From positions 1 through 64,000 of the forward strand of contig JAKSYS010000239.1 of the NCBI GenBank assembly GCA_022925895.1: a stretch of 64,000 nt of DNA, given 5' to 3'. The translations under genes were made by a program, and so were the position numbers. Of this stretch, positions 30,991-42,154 are shown piece by piece. This DNA comes from Fragilaria crotonensis. Taxonomy: Eukaryota; Bacillariophyta; Fragilariophyceae; Fragilariales; Fragilariaceae. Position 1 is the first letter of the stretch. Each line of letters begins with the position of its first letter. The notes beneath the pieces were generated by a model. It had not been told where the DNA came from. It ran no database searches and was given only the letters and a program-made list of their open reading frames with translations.

Positions 30991-32319
30991 ATGCTTGTCA
31001 TCTCCGCAGCTCATGCGCAACCAACCAGAAAACCAACCAGAAAACCAACCAGAAAACCAACCAGAAAACCAACCAGAAAACCAACCAGAAAACCAACTAG
31101 GAAACCGACCAGGAAACCAACCAAGAAGCCAACCAAGCAACCTACCAAGCAACCTACCAGGCAACCTACCAGGCAACCTACCAAGCAACCTACCAGGCAG
31201 CCAACCAGGCAAACACCCCGACCCACTCAGGTACCGACTTCGTCATCGCCCACCAAAAAACCGATGGCGCCTTCGATTTCCGATCGTCTTCGTCTTGCTG
31301 ATACAAGAATCCGAGACACGATCACGAGAAATCGAAACATTGCCGCCACTTACCTTCGTTTGGGCTTTCATAATTGTCTCCCGAATGGCGCTGCAGGAGG
31401 GTGTGATGGCTGCCTGAACCTTGCCAACCCCGCCAACTCCGGAATGCGCCCAGCCGTCCAGGCGTTGACGCCTATTGTGGCAGAACTCGAGAACAAGCAA
31501 CTTGGATTGTCACGTGCGGACATTTGGGCGTATGCAGCACTGGTTGCTGCCGACGTTTCTCAGAGTGCCCTTGTGTTCACGGGAAGTTTCAAAACCGGTC
31601 GCAAGAACTGCGAGACGGTTGGTACCTGCAGCAGCAGCGACCCACAAGTCTGCGTCGCGAATGGTCCGGACACACCTGCAGATTTCCCATCCACCTCTCT
31701 CACAACTCATCAATTGCTCGACTACTTTCGCGACCATTTTGGGTTCAATGCTTCCGAGACTGTCGCGATCATGGGTGCTCACACGATGGGACGCGCGTTG
31801 GAACAAAACAGCGGATTCCGTGGAAACAATGGTTGGGTCACCAACACCACTTCGCTAGGTATGACTTGAACTACCCAACTCGACTCCCATTGAGTGACAT
31901 GTTTCTGTTGTAACTAACGCATTCATTCCAATTCAACAGACAACGAGTACTACACGCATCTCGTGGGTCCACCTGGAAAGCGACTGGAAGGGCCACCGTA
32001 TGATCAAATTCAAGTGCAGACGTCGCGGTTGTGGCAGTGGATCCGCGCCGACGAGCCTTTCATTTCATCTAATGCAATCAGGCCCTTCATGATGCATGCT
32101 GACATGGCGATTATTCGCGATTTTGAAGCTGGTGGCATCCAACATATCCTTAGTGACGGAAAGGTCGATTGCACGATTAAGGATCAAATTACACAAGTAA
32201 ACAGATGCCCTGCGGCTGAGACTTTGGCGCAGGCTGGACTTGACAGGGACAACAATGCTGTTTGGCTTTCGGATTTCAGGAGAGTATTGACCATCATGAT
32301 TCAGAAAGGTCTTCAGTGA
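30991..32319 (+). CDS. Secreted haem peroxidase, copy 2, with expanded Pro-Thr-Arg-Lys linker
   Basis: Paralogue of copy 1, 1.4 kb downstream in the same direction. Exons run to 31858 and 31940-32319; the intron is 81 bp at the identical codon. The only in-frame ATG before the Ala-His-Ala-Gln signal cleavage region is 30991 (MLVISAAHAQ), which leaves a very short signal peptide. The open frame continues upstream to 30898 without an ATG, so the true start is uncertain or lost. The linker is (PTRK)n encoded by a 12-bp minisatellite. The domain keeps distal Arg and His but reads RLGFHNC instead of RLGFHDC; that Asp normally helps bind the distal calcium. The proximal ETVAIMGAHTMGRA is intact. 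From 30991 the spliced length is 415 aa with no frame break, so this copy may be the functional one if a start exists. Confidence 0.75.
31018..31215. repeat. 12-bp coding minisatellite (Pro-Thr-Arg-Lys)
   Basis: Tandem CCAACCAGAAAA units and variants (CCAACCAAGAAG, CCTACCAAGCAA, CCTACCAGGCAA), about 16 units, grading from near-identical at the 5' end to diverged at the 3' end. Open in several frames, producing shadow frames on both strands. Confidence 0.9.
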
Positions 32320-32798
32320 GAGATTTGATCAGCCGAAGGGACTTCACAGCGCCGAGCTGTAGTTTTGTGGATACCATCACCTGCAACCTAGGATAGTCCC
32401 AAGGGTCGAGTTTCTAGGCGTACAGTCAGATTAAAAGGATTGACTAGAAAACATTTGAGAAGGACGGCGGATCGACAATTCAAAGTAATATGGCCCCACA
32501 ACGCCATGAAGATAACCGACCAGGCTCGCCTAACGCTCCCAGCCCTGCCTACGGGATCATGTCAAGAGTGACTGGATAGGAGATGGAGTCAAAGGCAATG
32601 GAAGTCTCTCTGGGGCTTCCTCACGCAAACGAGTCTCAGCTTGAGCCACTTTTTTCACACCTTGATATTCCCACACCTCCAAGTGGCTCTTCATCGCCTG
32701 GATTCCATGCTTCACCAGAAACATTTTCCTTAGGTTCTACATTATGATAATTCTGCATAAGACGAACGAATTATCCCGTTCAAAGTAGATAAAACAAC
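32320..32798. other. Convergent spacer between peroxidase copy 2 and the SUZ12-type gene
   Basis: Nothing recognised beyond probable 3' UTRs. Confidence 0.4.
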
Positions 32799-35126
32799 CT
32801 AGGCGACTACGTTGCTCTCAGAATGTTGGGCAGTTCTGACCTTGTCGAATTCTGCCATAAAGGTCAACAAATGAGTTGATGAGATAAGACCTGAATCCCA
32901 GAATCCCATGCAATGAAGCATAAGTTCGTCCCTAAGGTCATGTTCAATGAGAATGTTTGCGTGTGTACGGATGAATTCGAAACATTTGGACGGGATCGCA
33001 TGGTCGGCAATAACTTCATGTGATTTCATAAATCGGTTCCAAAGTTTGGTGAAACGCTTCTCTTGAGGAGTCACGTCATCAAACTCATCCATTAGCTGTA
33101 TATAGGTACAAAGATTAAAAGAGATGAGATGTCAGCAAGAGAATTGCGATTCGTTAAAAACAAGTTTTGTCGGCACGCAACAAGTTGCAAAACTAACCTG
33201 TTCGCTCATAATCGTCAACCACCCCTCATCGTCTTCATCATCACTGTCGACATCCCATTCACCTGGTAGCATGGGTTCATTGGAACGAGAATGGAAGTAC
33301 TGACGCACCGGCACGTCACTGCCTGGAACAAATTGCAGTCTCGTTTCTTCATCGGCACCAGCCTCCACCAAGAGACGCATCTTTTTCCTCCGTGTCTGTA
33401 AATCCAGAGAACACGCCTTAAAGGGATGTCGTTTGACGAATGGGACGGATGCCACACAACCGGCCAAACATGGCTTGGAACGACGGACATAAACAAAATC
33501 ACGGCCGGTACTGGACGGACCAGAAGACGAAGTCGAGGGGACTTTCTTGGTAATGGCAATGTGCAGCTGTCAAAAACGCATGGGTGGGGGGTTGACGGGA
33601 GTGGATACGACCACGATGGAACTGAATGTGAGAACAATAAAAACCCATAACCATATGCAGCTCCTCAGTAGTGTTTTACGTACCGTTCCATCTTCACTCC
33701 TCGCCGCCTTGAAGGATAAAAATTGCCCATGGCATGTGACACAATGCATCAACAATCCTGCATCGGAGCCACCGTCAAAGTAACAAAAGATACACCTTCG
33801 ATGTCCATCGTAATCCTCGGGTGTGGCGTCTGTCAGGAAACAAGGGTTCTGGTCATCATTTATGAAGAGAAAATGAAAGAGCACCCTGGCCCTGGAATCC
33901 GTGGATTCCCTTTGTCGTGCTTCAGCGTTCGGAAGACGTTTCTTCCACTCCAGGAGGTCGTTTGTGTCTTCGATCTCGGTAACAGGTGTTGAATTGTTCT
34001 GGTGACGATAATGATCACTATTCTCCATCGCTGTCGCATTGCCTGACTCTGAGACTAGAGCAGCCGCAACGGGAGATCTAGGAGGTGTTTTGTCAACACT
34101 AGTATTCGCCATATCTGGTACCAGTAGGTGATTTTGGGTAACGTTTAATTGTTCGGGACCCCATTCGTCTCGGCTGTCAAACCATATGCTGTTCTCCTCC
34201 ATATTGTTACTGCTTACCGACGACGATCCTTTCTTAGTTTCACGTCCAGGTGATGCGCGAGTAGTGGTGGTTGTTGTTGTCGGTGTCTTGGGTTGTTGCT
34301 GCTGCTTCTTGTCGCTGATGGGCGATCGTATGGCGTTTTTCACGGACAACGACGACGACGGCAACGGCGGTGTATTGACCTTGGCATAATAATTCCTTGT
34401 GTTTCTCCTGGGTGAAGATAAGAATGCATCATTGTAATTCCGGACTCGATGTTGCCACAATGTATTCAATAGATCTAGCTTTTGATGTTTGGATCTCGTG
34501 GTTCCAGTCTTTGTAGGAGTTGCAGTTGTAGTAGCATTAGCAGTAGCATGACGTTGTTGTTTCCCATGATAATCGTATTTCCTACTTCGAGCACTGCGAC
34601 GGCTCCCATATCGAATTCCTATCCAATAGGATAATGTCCGACGTTGGAACGGCATTCTGTGAACTCGGATCTTGCAGGGTGGGTCGATAGGATCATAATC
34701 CAAATCATCATCATGGTGGTTGTTGGTTGTCGTATCGTAGTCACAACCTACAACACTACTGCTACCACTATTACTAGTATTATTGTCCATTGGAAAATCA
34801 AAGAACCATCGAGCTTCAAATTGTTTCGACGCGGTCGATGTCACGCCGAAAATCTGAATTAAAATGACAATTGTGAGGGATCAAAAAGCAGGGGAATGAA
34901 ATTGTTTCGAGTGTGTGTGTGAGAGCAATGGTACAACCCATGACTGCAACAAATGGAATCAATCACACAGCCAGAGCAACATTAATTACAAACAACAACG
35001 ACCTGAACAAAAAAATACAGCATAACATTGATCGCAGGCAAGACTATGGAAGTAGTCACAGTGTCACACAATGAGCATCAACAGGAACAAACAGGACAAG
35101 TTTCCGCGTACCGAATCGAAGTCCAT
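32799..35126 (-). CDS. SUZ12: Polycomb SUZ12-type protein (zinc finger plus VEFS box)
   Basis: Four exons fit in phase: 35126-35112 (15 nt, ATG GAC TTC GAT TCG), 34853-33684, 33566-33198 and 33095-32799, about 616 aa. Introns are 258, 117 and 102 bp, all GT-AG. The N-terminal 300 residues are low-complexity Ser/Thr/Asn-rich. Exon 2 ends with a C2H2 zinc finger, CIFCYFDGGSDAGLLMHCVTCH. Exon 3 carries QYFHSRSNEPMLPGEW followed by DSDDEDDEGWL, and exon 4 DEFDDVTPQEKRFTKLWNRF, ADHAIPSKCFEFIRTH and ELMLHCMGFWDSGLIS. Together these are the VEFS box that in SUZ12/EMF2/VRN2 binds the E(z) methyltransferase. The expected role is a core PRC2 subunit in H3K27 methylation in the nucleus. The zinc finger and VEFS box are both present, so I am confident of the family; the far N-terminus is less certain. 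Confidence 0.88.
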
Positions 35127-35686
35127 GATGGCTATAGAAGAAGAGGCAGTAGAGGATGAGGAGCTCTAACTCGTCCATGGACACAGGCTTTCAGTTCAAC
35201 ACACGCCGATAATTGTTTTAGCAATTAACAACAACACGTTTAAATGTTTTCTCCATGAAATTTGAGGTGTACATACATACCCGTAGCGCCAGCAGACATG
35301 ATCGATGCACGCCTGTCTGCCAATCGAAGGAACCAATGGCGACTGGCGACAGTGCTTTAAATGTACTACTACTGTACACTGTACAGAACTGGAGTACTCG
35401 TAGATGTGTTTTGTGTTGCCAGGGCGTTGTAGTACCGTTACTCATACTCACATACATGCATCAAAAGTATCATAGTAAGGTCGTATGTCATACGCGCTCC
35501 ATGCGTCTCACTTCTCATCGAAGGATCGAGGTTAGATGTTTGTGCGTAGCGTTGGCTTGTTGGGTTGTGGTATAGAGGCGAGGAGGCGACATGCATCCGT
35601 AATGGGCCTACAGTCTACTTGTACCGTATCTCTGGAACGGCCTTGAGAGGGTCAGTGAAACCAAGCAATACACTCTCAACACCATC
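35127..35686. other. Divergent promoter region between the SUZ12-type and gamma-CA-like genes
   Basis: 560 bp between the two start codons. No TATA or known site was identified with confidence. Confidence 0.45.
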
Positions 35687-37097
35687 ATGACATCGATTGG
35701 CTCTCGAGTTGTAGTCGCAGCCTCCAGTGCGGCAAGGCGCATGGGGTGAGTAACGAGTCTGTGCGTTGCGTTCGGGGTTGGTTGTATCATGGCGACGATG
35801 AATCGACAACGTTGGTGATGCGTTTTCCCCCCTACGGTAGTACGGAGTACGGGAGTGATCTGGACTACTGTAGTACCAGGTTCTGAGTACTGTACTCGAA
35901 TACAAGTATTAACACAACACAATTGATGTTGGAGGGGCTCGAAGTACTTGGTTATTGATTGATGTTGGAAGGTGGTGCTCGCTTTGTTGTCATTCACTTC
36001 GCCCAGTCGAAAGTCGCTCAGTGTATATAACATACTCCGAGTATGCAAAATTTTGATCGTGCTTGTTCCTCACCCTCTACTTTATCACTTCGCACTTTGC
36101 ATCATAACGGCTCATGTTTCACAGTGCCATCTTGGACAACATCGGTGCCAAGATGGAGGTGGCCCAGTACACGGAACGATTGGTGCCATCGACTCGCTTC
36201 GTCGCCGTAGATGGAGTAGCACCCGTAGTCTCCGAAACTGCCACCTTTGTGGCTCCCTCCGCATCTGTTATCGGTGATGTTACGCTCGGATCCAATTCCA
36301 GGTACGTTTTATGAAACACATGTAATCTGACATCAAAGTCGTCCTCTGTTGTTGTTGGTGTTGCTGCTGCTGTTGGCTTGTAATTCTTTCACGGCGTTAA
36401 AATTATGATTTGTCTTCTAAACACACCTGTCATTACGAATAACAACCACAGTATCTGGTACGGCGCGACAGTCCGCGGCGACGTGAACAAGGTGACAATT
36501 GGTACTCACACTTCGATTGGTGATCGCGCTGTGGTACATGTGGCCAAGATTCAGGGTGATTTTGCGACAAACATTGGCAATCACGTGACGATTGGTCCGT
36601 GTGCCATTGTCCATGCCGCCACGATTGGTGATGGTGCCGTGATTGGTGCCAGTGCGCAAGTGTTGGATGGTGCCATTGTCGAATCGCGTGCCATGGTGGC
36701 ACCCGGTGCCGTCGTGACGCCCGGCACGACTGTGCCGGCGGGAGAATTGCGGGCCGGAGCGCCAGCGAAATCGGTGCGGGCCCTGACGGAGGAGGAATTG
36801 GTGACGATGCAAGCGACGGCAGAGGAACAGCATGTTTTGGCACAGATGCATGCGTTTGAGAATGCCAAGGATTACGAGCAATTGGCAAAGGATGAGGAGG
36901 AACTCCTAGATTCAAAGCAGCGTGATCCAGACTACTGGCAGCCCAAGGAGTATGTGGATAAGAATGATTACATGGGGCAAGGAGCTCCTGGTTACATTTT
37001 TAATACTACCTTGAGTCATCCTGAGGAGGGACTCAGGCTTTTGAAGGAACGAGCATTGAAGGCTGAAGAGGCCTTGAAAAAGGAACAGAAAAACTAA
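35687..37097 (+). CDS. Mitochondrial gamma-carbonic-anhydrase-like protein
   Basis: Three exons in phase: 35687-35745, 36125-36301 and 36452-37097 (293 aa). Exon 1 encodes MTSIGSRVVVAASSAARRM, a basic/Ala/Ser amphipathic leader typical of mitochondrial import. It joins to GAILDNIGAKMEVAQYTERL. The ATG at 36114 that opens a longer simple frame overlaps the intron 1 acceptor (ttcacag) and is not the start. The core is a left-handed beta-helix of hexapeptide repeats (SIWYGATVRGDVNKVTIGTHTSIGDRAVVHV...) followed by a C-terminal charged helix. In gamma-CA three His bind zinc. Here the first (VVHV) and third (AIVHAA) are seen, but the middle one (usual IGH) is Pro in VTIGPCAIVH, so catalysis is doubtful. 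Such proteins form a membrane-arm module of respiratory complex I in plants and algae. It is convergent with CKS1. Confidence 0.87.
35746..36124 (+). other. Intron 1 of the gamma-CA-like gene
   Basis: gtgagt...ttcacag, 379 bp, phase 2 (GG/T gives Gly). It separates the presequence exon from the enzyme-fold exons. Confidence 0.75.
36302..36451 (+). other. Intron 2 of the gamma-CA-like gene
   Basis: gtacgt...accacag, 150 bp. It joins GSNS to SIWYGATVRGD in frame and contains a short GTT/GCT-rich run. Confidence 0.85.
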
Positions 37098-37522
37098 GCC
37101 ATTTTGGATGGTGGATCGGACAATTGTTTTCCCGCAGTATGATGCCATACTGGAGTATAGGTCAAGATGATGCAATATGCAGCACTTGCTAACATTTAAA
37201 TTGGTATTGATAAGGATTCTGTTACTATTCCCTTGATGTCAATGTTTCGAGGCATTTCTAGAAGAAGTGGATGCTAAAGGTACTTAGGACTTAGGTTTAA
37301 AGACTGTATCTACCAGCTCCACTTCTTCCACAAGATTCAATCTATGCGAATTGGTGTGCAACGTTCCGGATTCCAAAGTAACTACCTCTGGTACAGCTCT
37401 TTCCAATGATAGTAGCTAACTTTTGGAACGCAAAATGTGCTCCGCCGTGGTTGAAAATCAAAAGAGAGAAAAATAGATACAAGCGTGTGTGCGTGTGTAT
37501 GCGGGGGATAACCAAAGAAAAT
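37098..37522. other. Convergent spacer between the gamma-CA-like gene and CKS1
   Basis: No gene seen. Holds the two 3' UTRs. Confidence 0.45.
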
Positions 37523-38161
37523 CTACTTGCGGGAAATACCAAACTGATTCTTGTACTCCTCACGGGACGCACGTTCCAATTCTGGATCCACGAGACCACT
37601 TTGAGGATCAGTTCCCAAGGGACGACGAAAGAGCAAAATGTGTGGTTCAGGACTGTTGAAAATAAATGCACAAAATGGGTTGAGCTTCTCTCAAAGGCGC
37701 TAAATATTAATAGGGATGATTGTGGGAAAATGTGAAAACGTACCGATGAATCGCATAATGTTGCCATCCTCGAGATTGCTGGACGCCAATACCTCGCCAT
37801 TCCGCTTCCGTCAAGAGACGACTCTTGGGCAAGGTCTTTGCCAAATCCTTGGGAAGAATCACATGTCTGAAGTACAGTAATTGAATTCAATCGAATTGAT
37901 GAGTTATGTCGAAATATCATGTCCAAATGCAGTTGAGATAGGTTAATTTGGGGTTGAAAGTATTGGCCATCAAATCGAGGGATGTCGTGCGTAGAAATGA
38001 ACGCACTCGCAGTACGACCGCTGGCATACGAAGACTCAAACGTCCACATTCTTTTGTATGGCTGATTCGATCTGATCCATGGAGACAAGGCAAACTACGC
38101 ACCTGTATTCATTGCCATCATCGGCATACTTTTCACTGTATTCGATACGAGAGGCGCTCAT
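37523..38161 (-). CDS. CKS1: Cyclin-dependent kinase regulatory subunit (CKS1-type)
   Basis: Three small exons spliced in phase give 103 aa: 38161-38103 ([19 protein letters not shown]), 37866-37744 ([39 protein letters not shown]) and 37652-37523 ([15 protein letters not shown] ... ending FGISRK). Introns of 236 bp (37867-38102) and 91 bp (37653-37743) have GT/AG ends. The signature blocks of Cks/Suc1 are all present: the Y-S-x-K-Y-x-D start, the E-x-E-W-R-x-(I/L)-G-x-x-Q-S-x-G-W phosphate-binding block, and the H[12 protein letters not shown] hinge and strand. The protein binds CDK1/2 and phospho-threonine substrates to promote multisite phosphorylation in the cell cycle, in nucleus and cytosol. 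The acidic C-terminal extension is short, and the length is normal for the family. No single open frame reveals this gene. Confidence is high. Confidence 0.95.
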
Positions 38162-38775
38162 GGTGGGGATGGTGGTCTAATGTAGAGATGCGATGACAAT
38201 GATCGTTGCAATGCGGGCACGGATGTTTCTGGAACTGTCTGAAATTCAAATAATCCAATTCTGTTGTCTGTGAGTACTCATGACAGTGTTACCGTCTTGA
38301 AATAACTCACCCGGACTCTGTGTGTACACTGTACAGTACTCCAGTACAGTTGATGTAATCTTGCTGTCCGTCCTTGCCACATCTCGGAGTATTTTGCTTT
38401 TTTAAGATACTCCGAGTATTGTAAAAAACGATTGAATGAGATCATCGAACCATTCTTCATTCGATTCTTCGTACTCGTAGCAGTTATCATAGCAATTAGG
38501 GGATGCAGACATGTCGGGGCCCTGGCAACGCTGAGCGATCCCTCGTCCTACCAATATGTAGACCCAGAGGGGAAAAAATGCACAAACGGTTCGCTTTGGG
38601 GAGCCCAGGGTCCTTCCTTCGAAAGGACGAGTTTCCTTTGCTTCACATTCGCACCAAAAAAATTGGGCTCAATGGGAACACTAAATTGTGGGGAACCGTA
38701 TCAGAAACCAGGTACCTGGTAGCCCAGAAATTCCCCTCACAACATCTTCAAGCATCATCCTAGTCAAGCGATTTG
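38162..38775. other. Region upstream of CKS1 and of the small secreted-protein gene
   Basis: The first 100-200 bp is the CKS1 promoter side. Contains a GTACACTGTACAGTACT palindrome-rich patch near 38325-38350. No further gene was recognised. Confidence 0.4.
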
Positions 38776-39006
38776 ATGTTCAGATCTTTTGTTGTGGCGG
38801 CATTAATGGTCTGTACCACCCTTGTTGCTGCTATTCCTCAGCCCATCACATCTGGCTGCAACCTATCCCCCGCAAGCCCCGTCGCACGGCCCATCGAACC
38901 CCCCGTCACACCTGCCCCCACCATTACACCAACCAGCGCCCCAATCGCCAAGAACAAAATGAAGAAGAAAGATGACGAAAGGCCTGCAATGAAGACGAGA
39001 GTTTGA
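38776..39006 (+). CDS. Small secreted Pro/Thr-rich protein
   Basis: 76 aa from the ATG at 38776. Residues 1-20 form a clear signal peptide (MFRSFVVAALMVCTTLVAA). The rest is Pro/Thr/Ala-rich (VTPAPTITPTSAP) with a single Cys and a basic Lys/Arg tail. No family was recognised. Short length and low complexity make it uncertain, but a clean signal peptide directly after an ATG followed by a stop-free frame supports a real short gene. It could also be a first exon only. Confidence 0.45.
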   Translation: MFRSFVVAALMVCTTLVAAIPQPITSGCNLSPASPVARPIEPPVTPAPTITPTSAPIAKNKMKKKDDERPAMKTRV

Positions 39007-40103
39007 ATTGAGAATGCGCTTTGCGTTTTTCAATCCTGTGCTCTAATTTTTGCTTTCGCCTCGACAGGGGGAGGGCACTTGTCAAAGCAGTAAGGATATT
39101 TACCCATGCATTTGTTGTCCTTAAGACAATTTAGAAACATCACACAATAATTCTTAGCCGTTGTAGGAGGCAAACATTTTGGGACCCTATCGACTCCCAT
39201 AGATCCAACGTTAAACTTCTAGGTTATGAGTGCGTCTAGGGTGGGGATCTTTATGGTCCCTACAGATGCAATAGAGTCAGGAAAGTGATGGAGTCTGCGT
39301 CGAAACAACCAAAGCAATCGAGTAGGTAGACTTGGAGGTGACTTTGATCTTCATCGGAACGAAGAGTTGCAACCGATAACCTTGGCAACTTGTAGTATGA
39401 AGGAGTTTTTGGCTGGAGAATGCACGGATTTGGTAAATGGTGACCACTTTTATTCCTCGACTTGCCATTGTGAGGCTCGGTGCTGAAACTGAAATGTTTA
39501 TGTGAATGAATGCTGATGGGGCTCCCTCAAACAGGTGAACTGGGGACTTGAGTACTTTCAAACAAGATTGATACGTGCTCTACTATTGGCAGAGTATCAT
39601 TCGAAGGCCACGAATTAAATGGGTCTCGTGTCTCGATGTTCTCCGTTCTCGGGGTATGTGCATACCATTCGACGTCCAAGAGCCTTTAATGCGGGTGTTG
39701 TGCCCGTATGAACCTGAAAGTGATGACAAAGAGAATTTGAAAATTGATCCAAGCAACCTAACCAGATCGAAGCTACAAGTTAGCTTGCGAGTAATTCCCA
39801 TAAATTGATCCATAGGCAAGGCTGACAGGTGAAATGCGATGTGCAACATACGTCGCCGTCGCACTCTCGCCTAGGCCGCACATCCTGGAACCATACTACT
39901 TCAACACCGAAAGTCGGCATCAGCATGCGTTTGACCCTTCGCATCACTACAACAGTAAATCAAGAAAACGAGAAAGAAGTATCTTGGAGACAGACTCCTT
40001 CTGTATCAAATGCATTAATTAATGGAAGACTCGTAGTACAAGATTTTCCTGGCCGTTTGTTCTTCTCCCCCTTTTTAGTTTGTTGCACCTCTAGCGGCTT
40101 GTT
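39007..40103. other. Intergenic region
   Basis: No gene recognised. Frames around 39575-39808 and 39829-40266 are either domainless or shadows of the gene at 40104. Confidence 0.4.
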
Positions 40104-42154
40104 TTACACCAAGCTGTTGTCAAATACGGTAACAAGTTCCTTCACCGTATTCGCTGGCGACAGCGCAACGACCTCCTCCGCTCTACCGCCGTCTTGTTGC
40201 TTCTCTTTGATTCTAGGGGGACTTGCACGAGCATTTCGCTTTTCAGCTTCATCCAATTGTCGTTGAAATTCCTCGTCCAACTCTCGCCGGTATTCAAGCT
40301 CTTGTTGAGCTTCACTCACTTCAAGTGGCGGCATATCCTTGCCCCTCTTCATCAGTTTGCGACGTCGGAGTGGAAGACAGCAACACGTCAACAAGCAGAT
40401 CGCCGCCACCGTTCCCGCCACGATACCGGCAATCATTCCCACATTCGTGCTGCCACTGCTGTTACTGTCCCCTCCATGTGCACATGGCGATGCATCCTTA
40501 TAATAACTGCGCGTCGTAGTGTCATAGATCCCCCCGACATCGACGCACGTGACTCCCAAACACGCGTAATTGCGTTCCAACGTGGCCTTGACAGACACAA
40601 AGTCCGTCTTGCCAGACCCCATCGCCATGATTTCCCAAAGTTTGGTCGCATCGTCGGCATTGCAAGCATGGACCAAAGGAAGGATGGCGGCGGCAAAGAC
40701 GGCAGCCGCCGCTTCTTCCTTTTCACCCGACTCGCCCTGGCGGTCATTGACGTAGGCATAATACAAGGCCCCTTGGATGAGCGGAACTACCATCAGGTCC
40801 GTGATCCGTTCCTTGTGATCGCGTGCTGTACCGCAGAGACCGTTTGAAATATCCAATTGTCCAGAGTTGAAGAGAGTGAAAATTTCCAAATTGACAGCCG
40901 ACGTTCCACTGTCATGGTCGCGTTGATTTCCACAAGTGTGAAAGTTGGTACATTTCTTATCTGCGAGCTCGTAGAGAAGAAGACCTTGGCCTGATCCGTC
41001 AGTGCCTTCTAGGGACCCGGTGTAGAGTGCGACGGCTTCATCCCAGCGTCGCACGGCTTCGCCGTTGCAGTCGTTGGTGCATGGAGAGGTTGTCTGACAG
41101 CTTGAGACAGCGTCCTCCATAAGCCCAATGACGTACATCCAAATGGACAGGTAGGAGGTGCCCTTCTTGATCGCTTCCCCTCTCCCAACGAGAGAATGCA
41201 TTTCAAAATTCGCTTGTCCGTTGTTAAGCTCGGTCCGACGGCCTTCGAATGCGGCCGAGATCCACTCATCTGCATAGTTGGATTTCCCATAGTATTCGCG
41301 AAACTGCAATAATCATCATTAGAAACGAGTAAGTGAGTGCCACGGTTCACACAAAAACCATCATTGAATTAATGTAGTAACGCACCTTTAGAAAAATGTC
41401 ATACGGACATTTGCTGCATTCATAAAATTTCTTCTTGGCCTCGAGACTAAAGCTCTGCAGGGTGCGTCCATTATCATTTTCGGAATAAGGATTGTAGGTG
41501 TAGGCCAGAACTTCTCTTGTCGACGTGACCAGAATCGTATTGTCTCGAGTCAAACATCCATTGACCACTTGACTGCTGATTGGAAGGGCGCCGACTCGGC
41601 AAAGGCGGGTTGTATCCTCAGAAACCACGTATTGGAATTTGAGAACCGTGGCATAAGTCTCGGCATCTTCATAAATGATTCCATCCACGTCGTGGTTGTA
41701 ATCATCCTCACCCACAACCGGTGTCCCTGCCTTGATGGTTTTGCGAAGTGGTTGTGCCAAAAGAAGAGTCGCGACTGACAAGGAATTGGCACCCTCTGTG
41801 TAGTATTTGCGAGCATCTTCAAAGGAAGAATCAGAATTGGCAACCAATCTTGCCTCCATTGCTTCTTGATCCAGATCAATAGATAGCTGAGCGATGGCAA
41901 AGTGATGCAAACGTAACAACATGTGAGCGAACGCGTATGAGTAAGTTTCCGCGTCCAGTACCACAAGATCAGAAGACCAGATGAAGAGGACGGTGCTCAA
42001 TCTGCAATCACAATTGTCGAAGCGTAACAAATCAATAACTCACAATATCAGTCATGTCGTGTTTAGGTAGATATCCAGCGATCCGAGAAATATCAGCGTC
42101 TACAGTTGACAAGAGGTACATCAGTGACGATGATAAGTACAAGAAAGACTTCAT
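40104..42154 (-). CDS. Low-iron-inducible periplasmic-type (FEA1-like) type I membrane protein
   Basis: Three exons in phase: 42154-42044, 41886-41386 and 41303-40104, about 603 aa; introns are 157 and 82 bp. Exon 1 gives a signal peptide (MKSFLYLSSSLMYLLSTVDA) and DISRIAGYLPKHDMTDI, which runs directly into LSIDLDQEAMEARL of exon 2. The ectodomain carries the blocks I associate with the algal low-iron-inducible/FEA1-like family: YTEGANSLS, CPYDIFLKFREYYGKSNYADEW, RWDEAVALYTGSLEGTDG, LLLYELADKKCTNFHTCGN, MVVPLIQGALYYAY and the Cys-paired CLGVTCVDVGG end. Then come a transmembrane helix (VGMIAGIVAGTVAAICLLTCCC) and a basic/acidic cytoplasmic tail of about 85 residues predicted helical. Such proteins sit at the cell surface; related algal FEA proteins assist iron uptake. 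An iron role here is inference from family resemblance. Confidence 0.8.

Noticed and set aside
36405-37097. A second ATG-led gene starting at 36405
   Set aside because: 36405 lies inside intron 2 of the gamma-CA-like gene; the exon begins at 36452 in phase with the upstream exons.
37342-38088. 248-aa minus-strand frame over CKS1
   Set aside because: It reads through introns and in the wrong frame over the CKS1 exons; the spliced CKS1 explains the locus.
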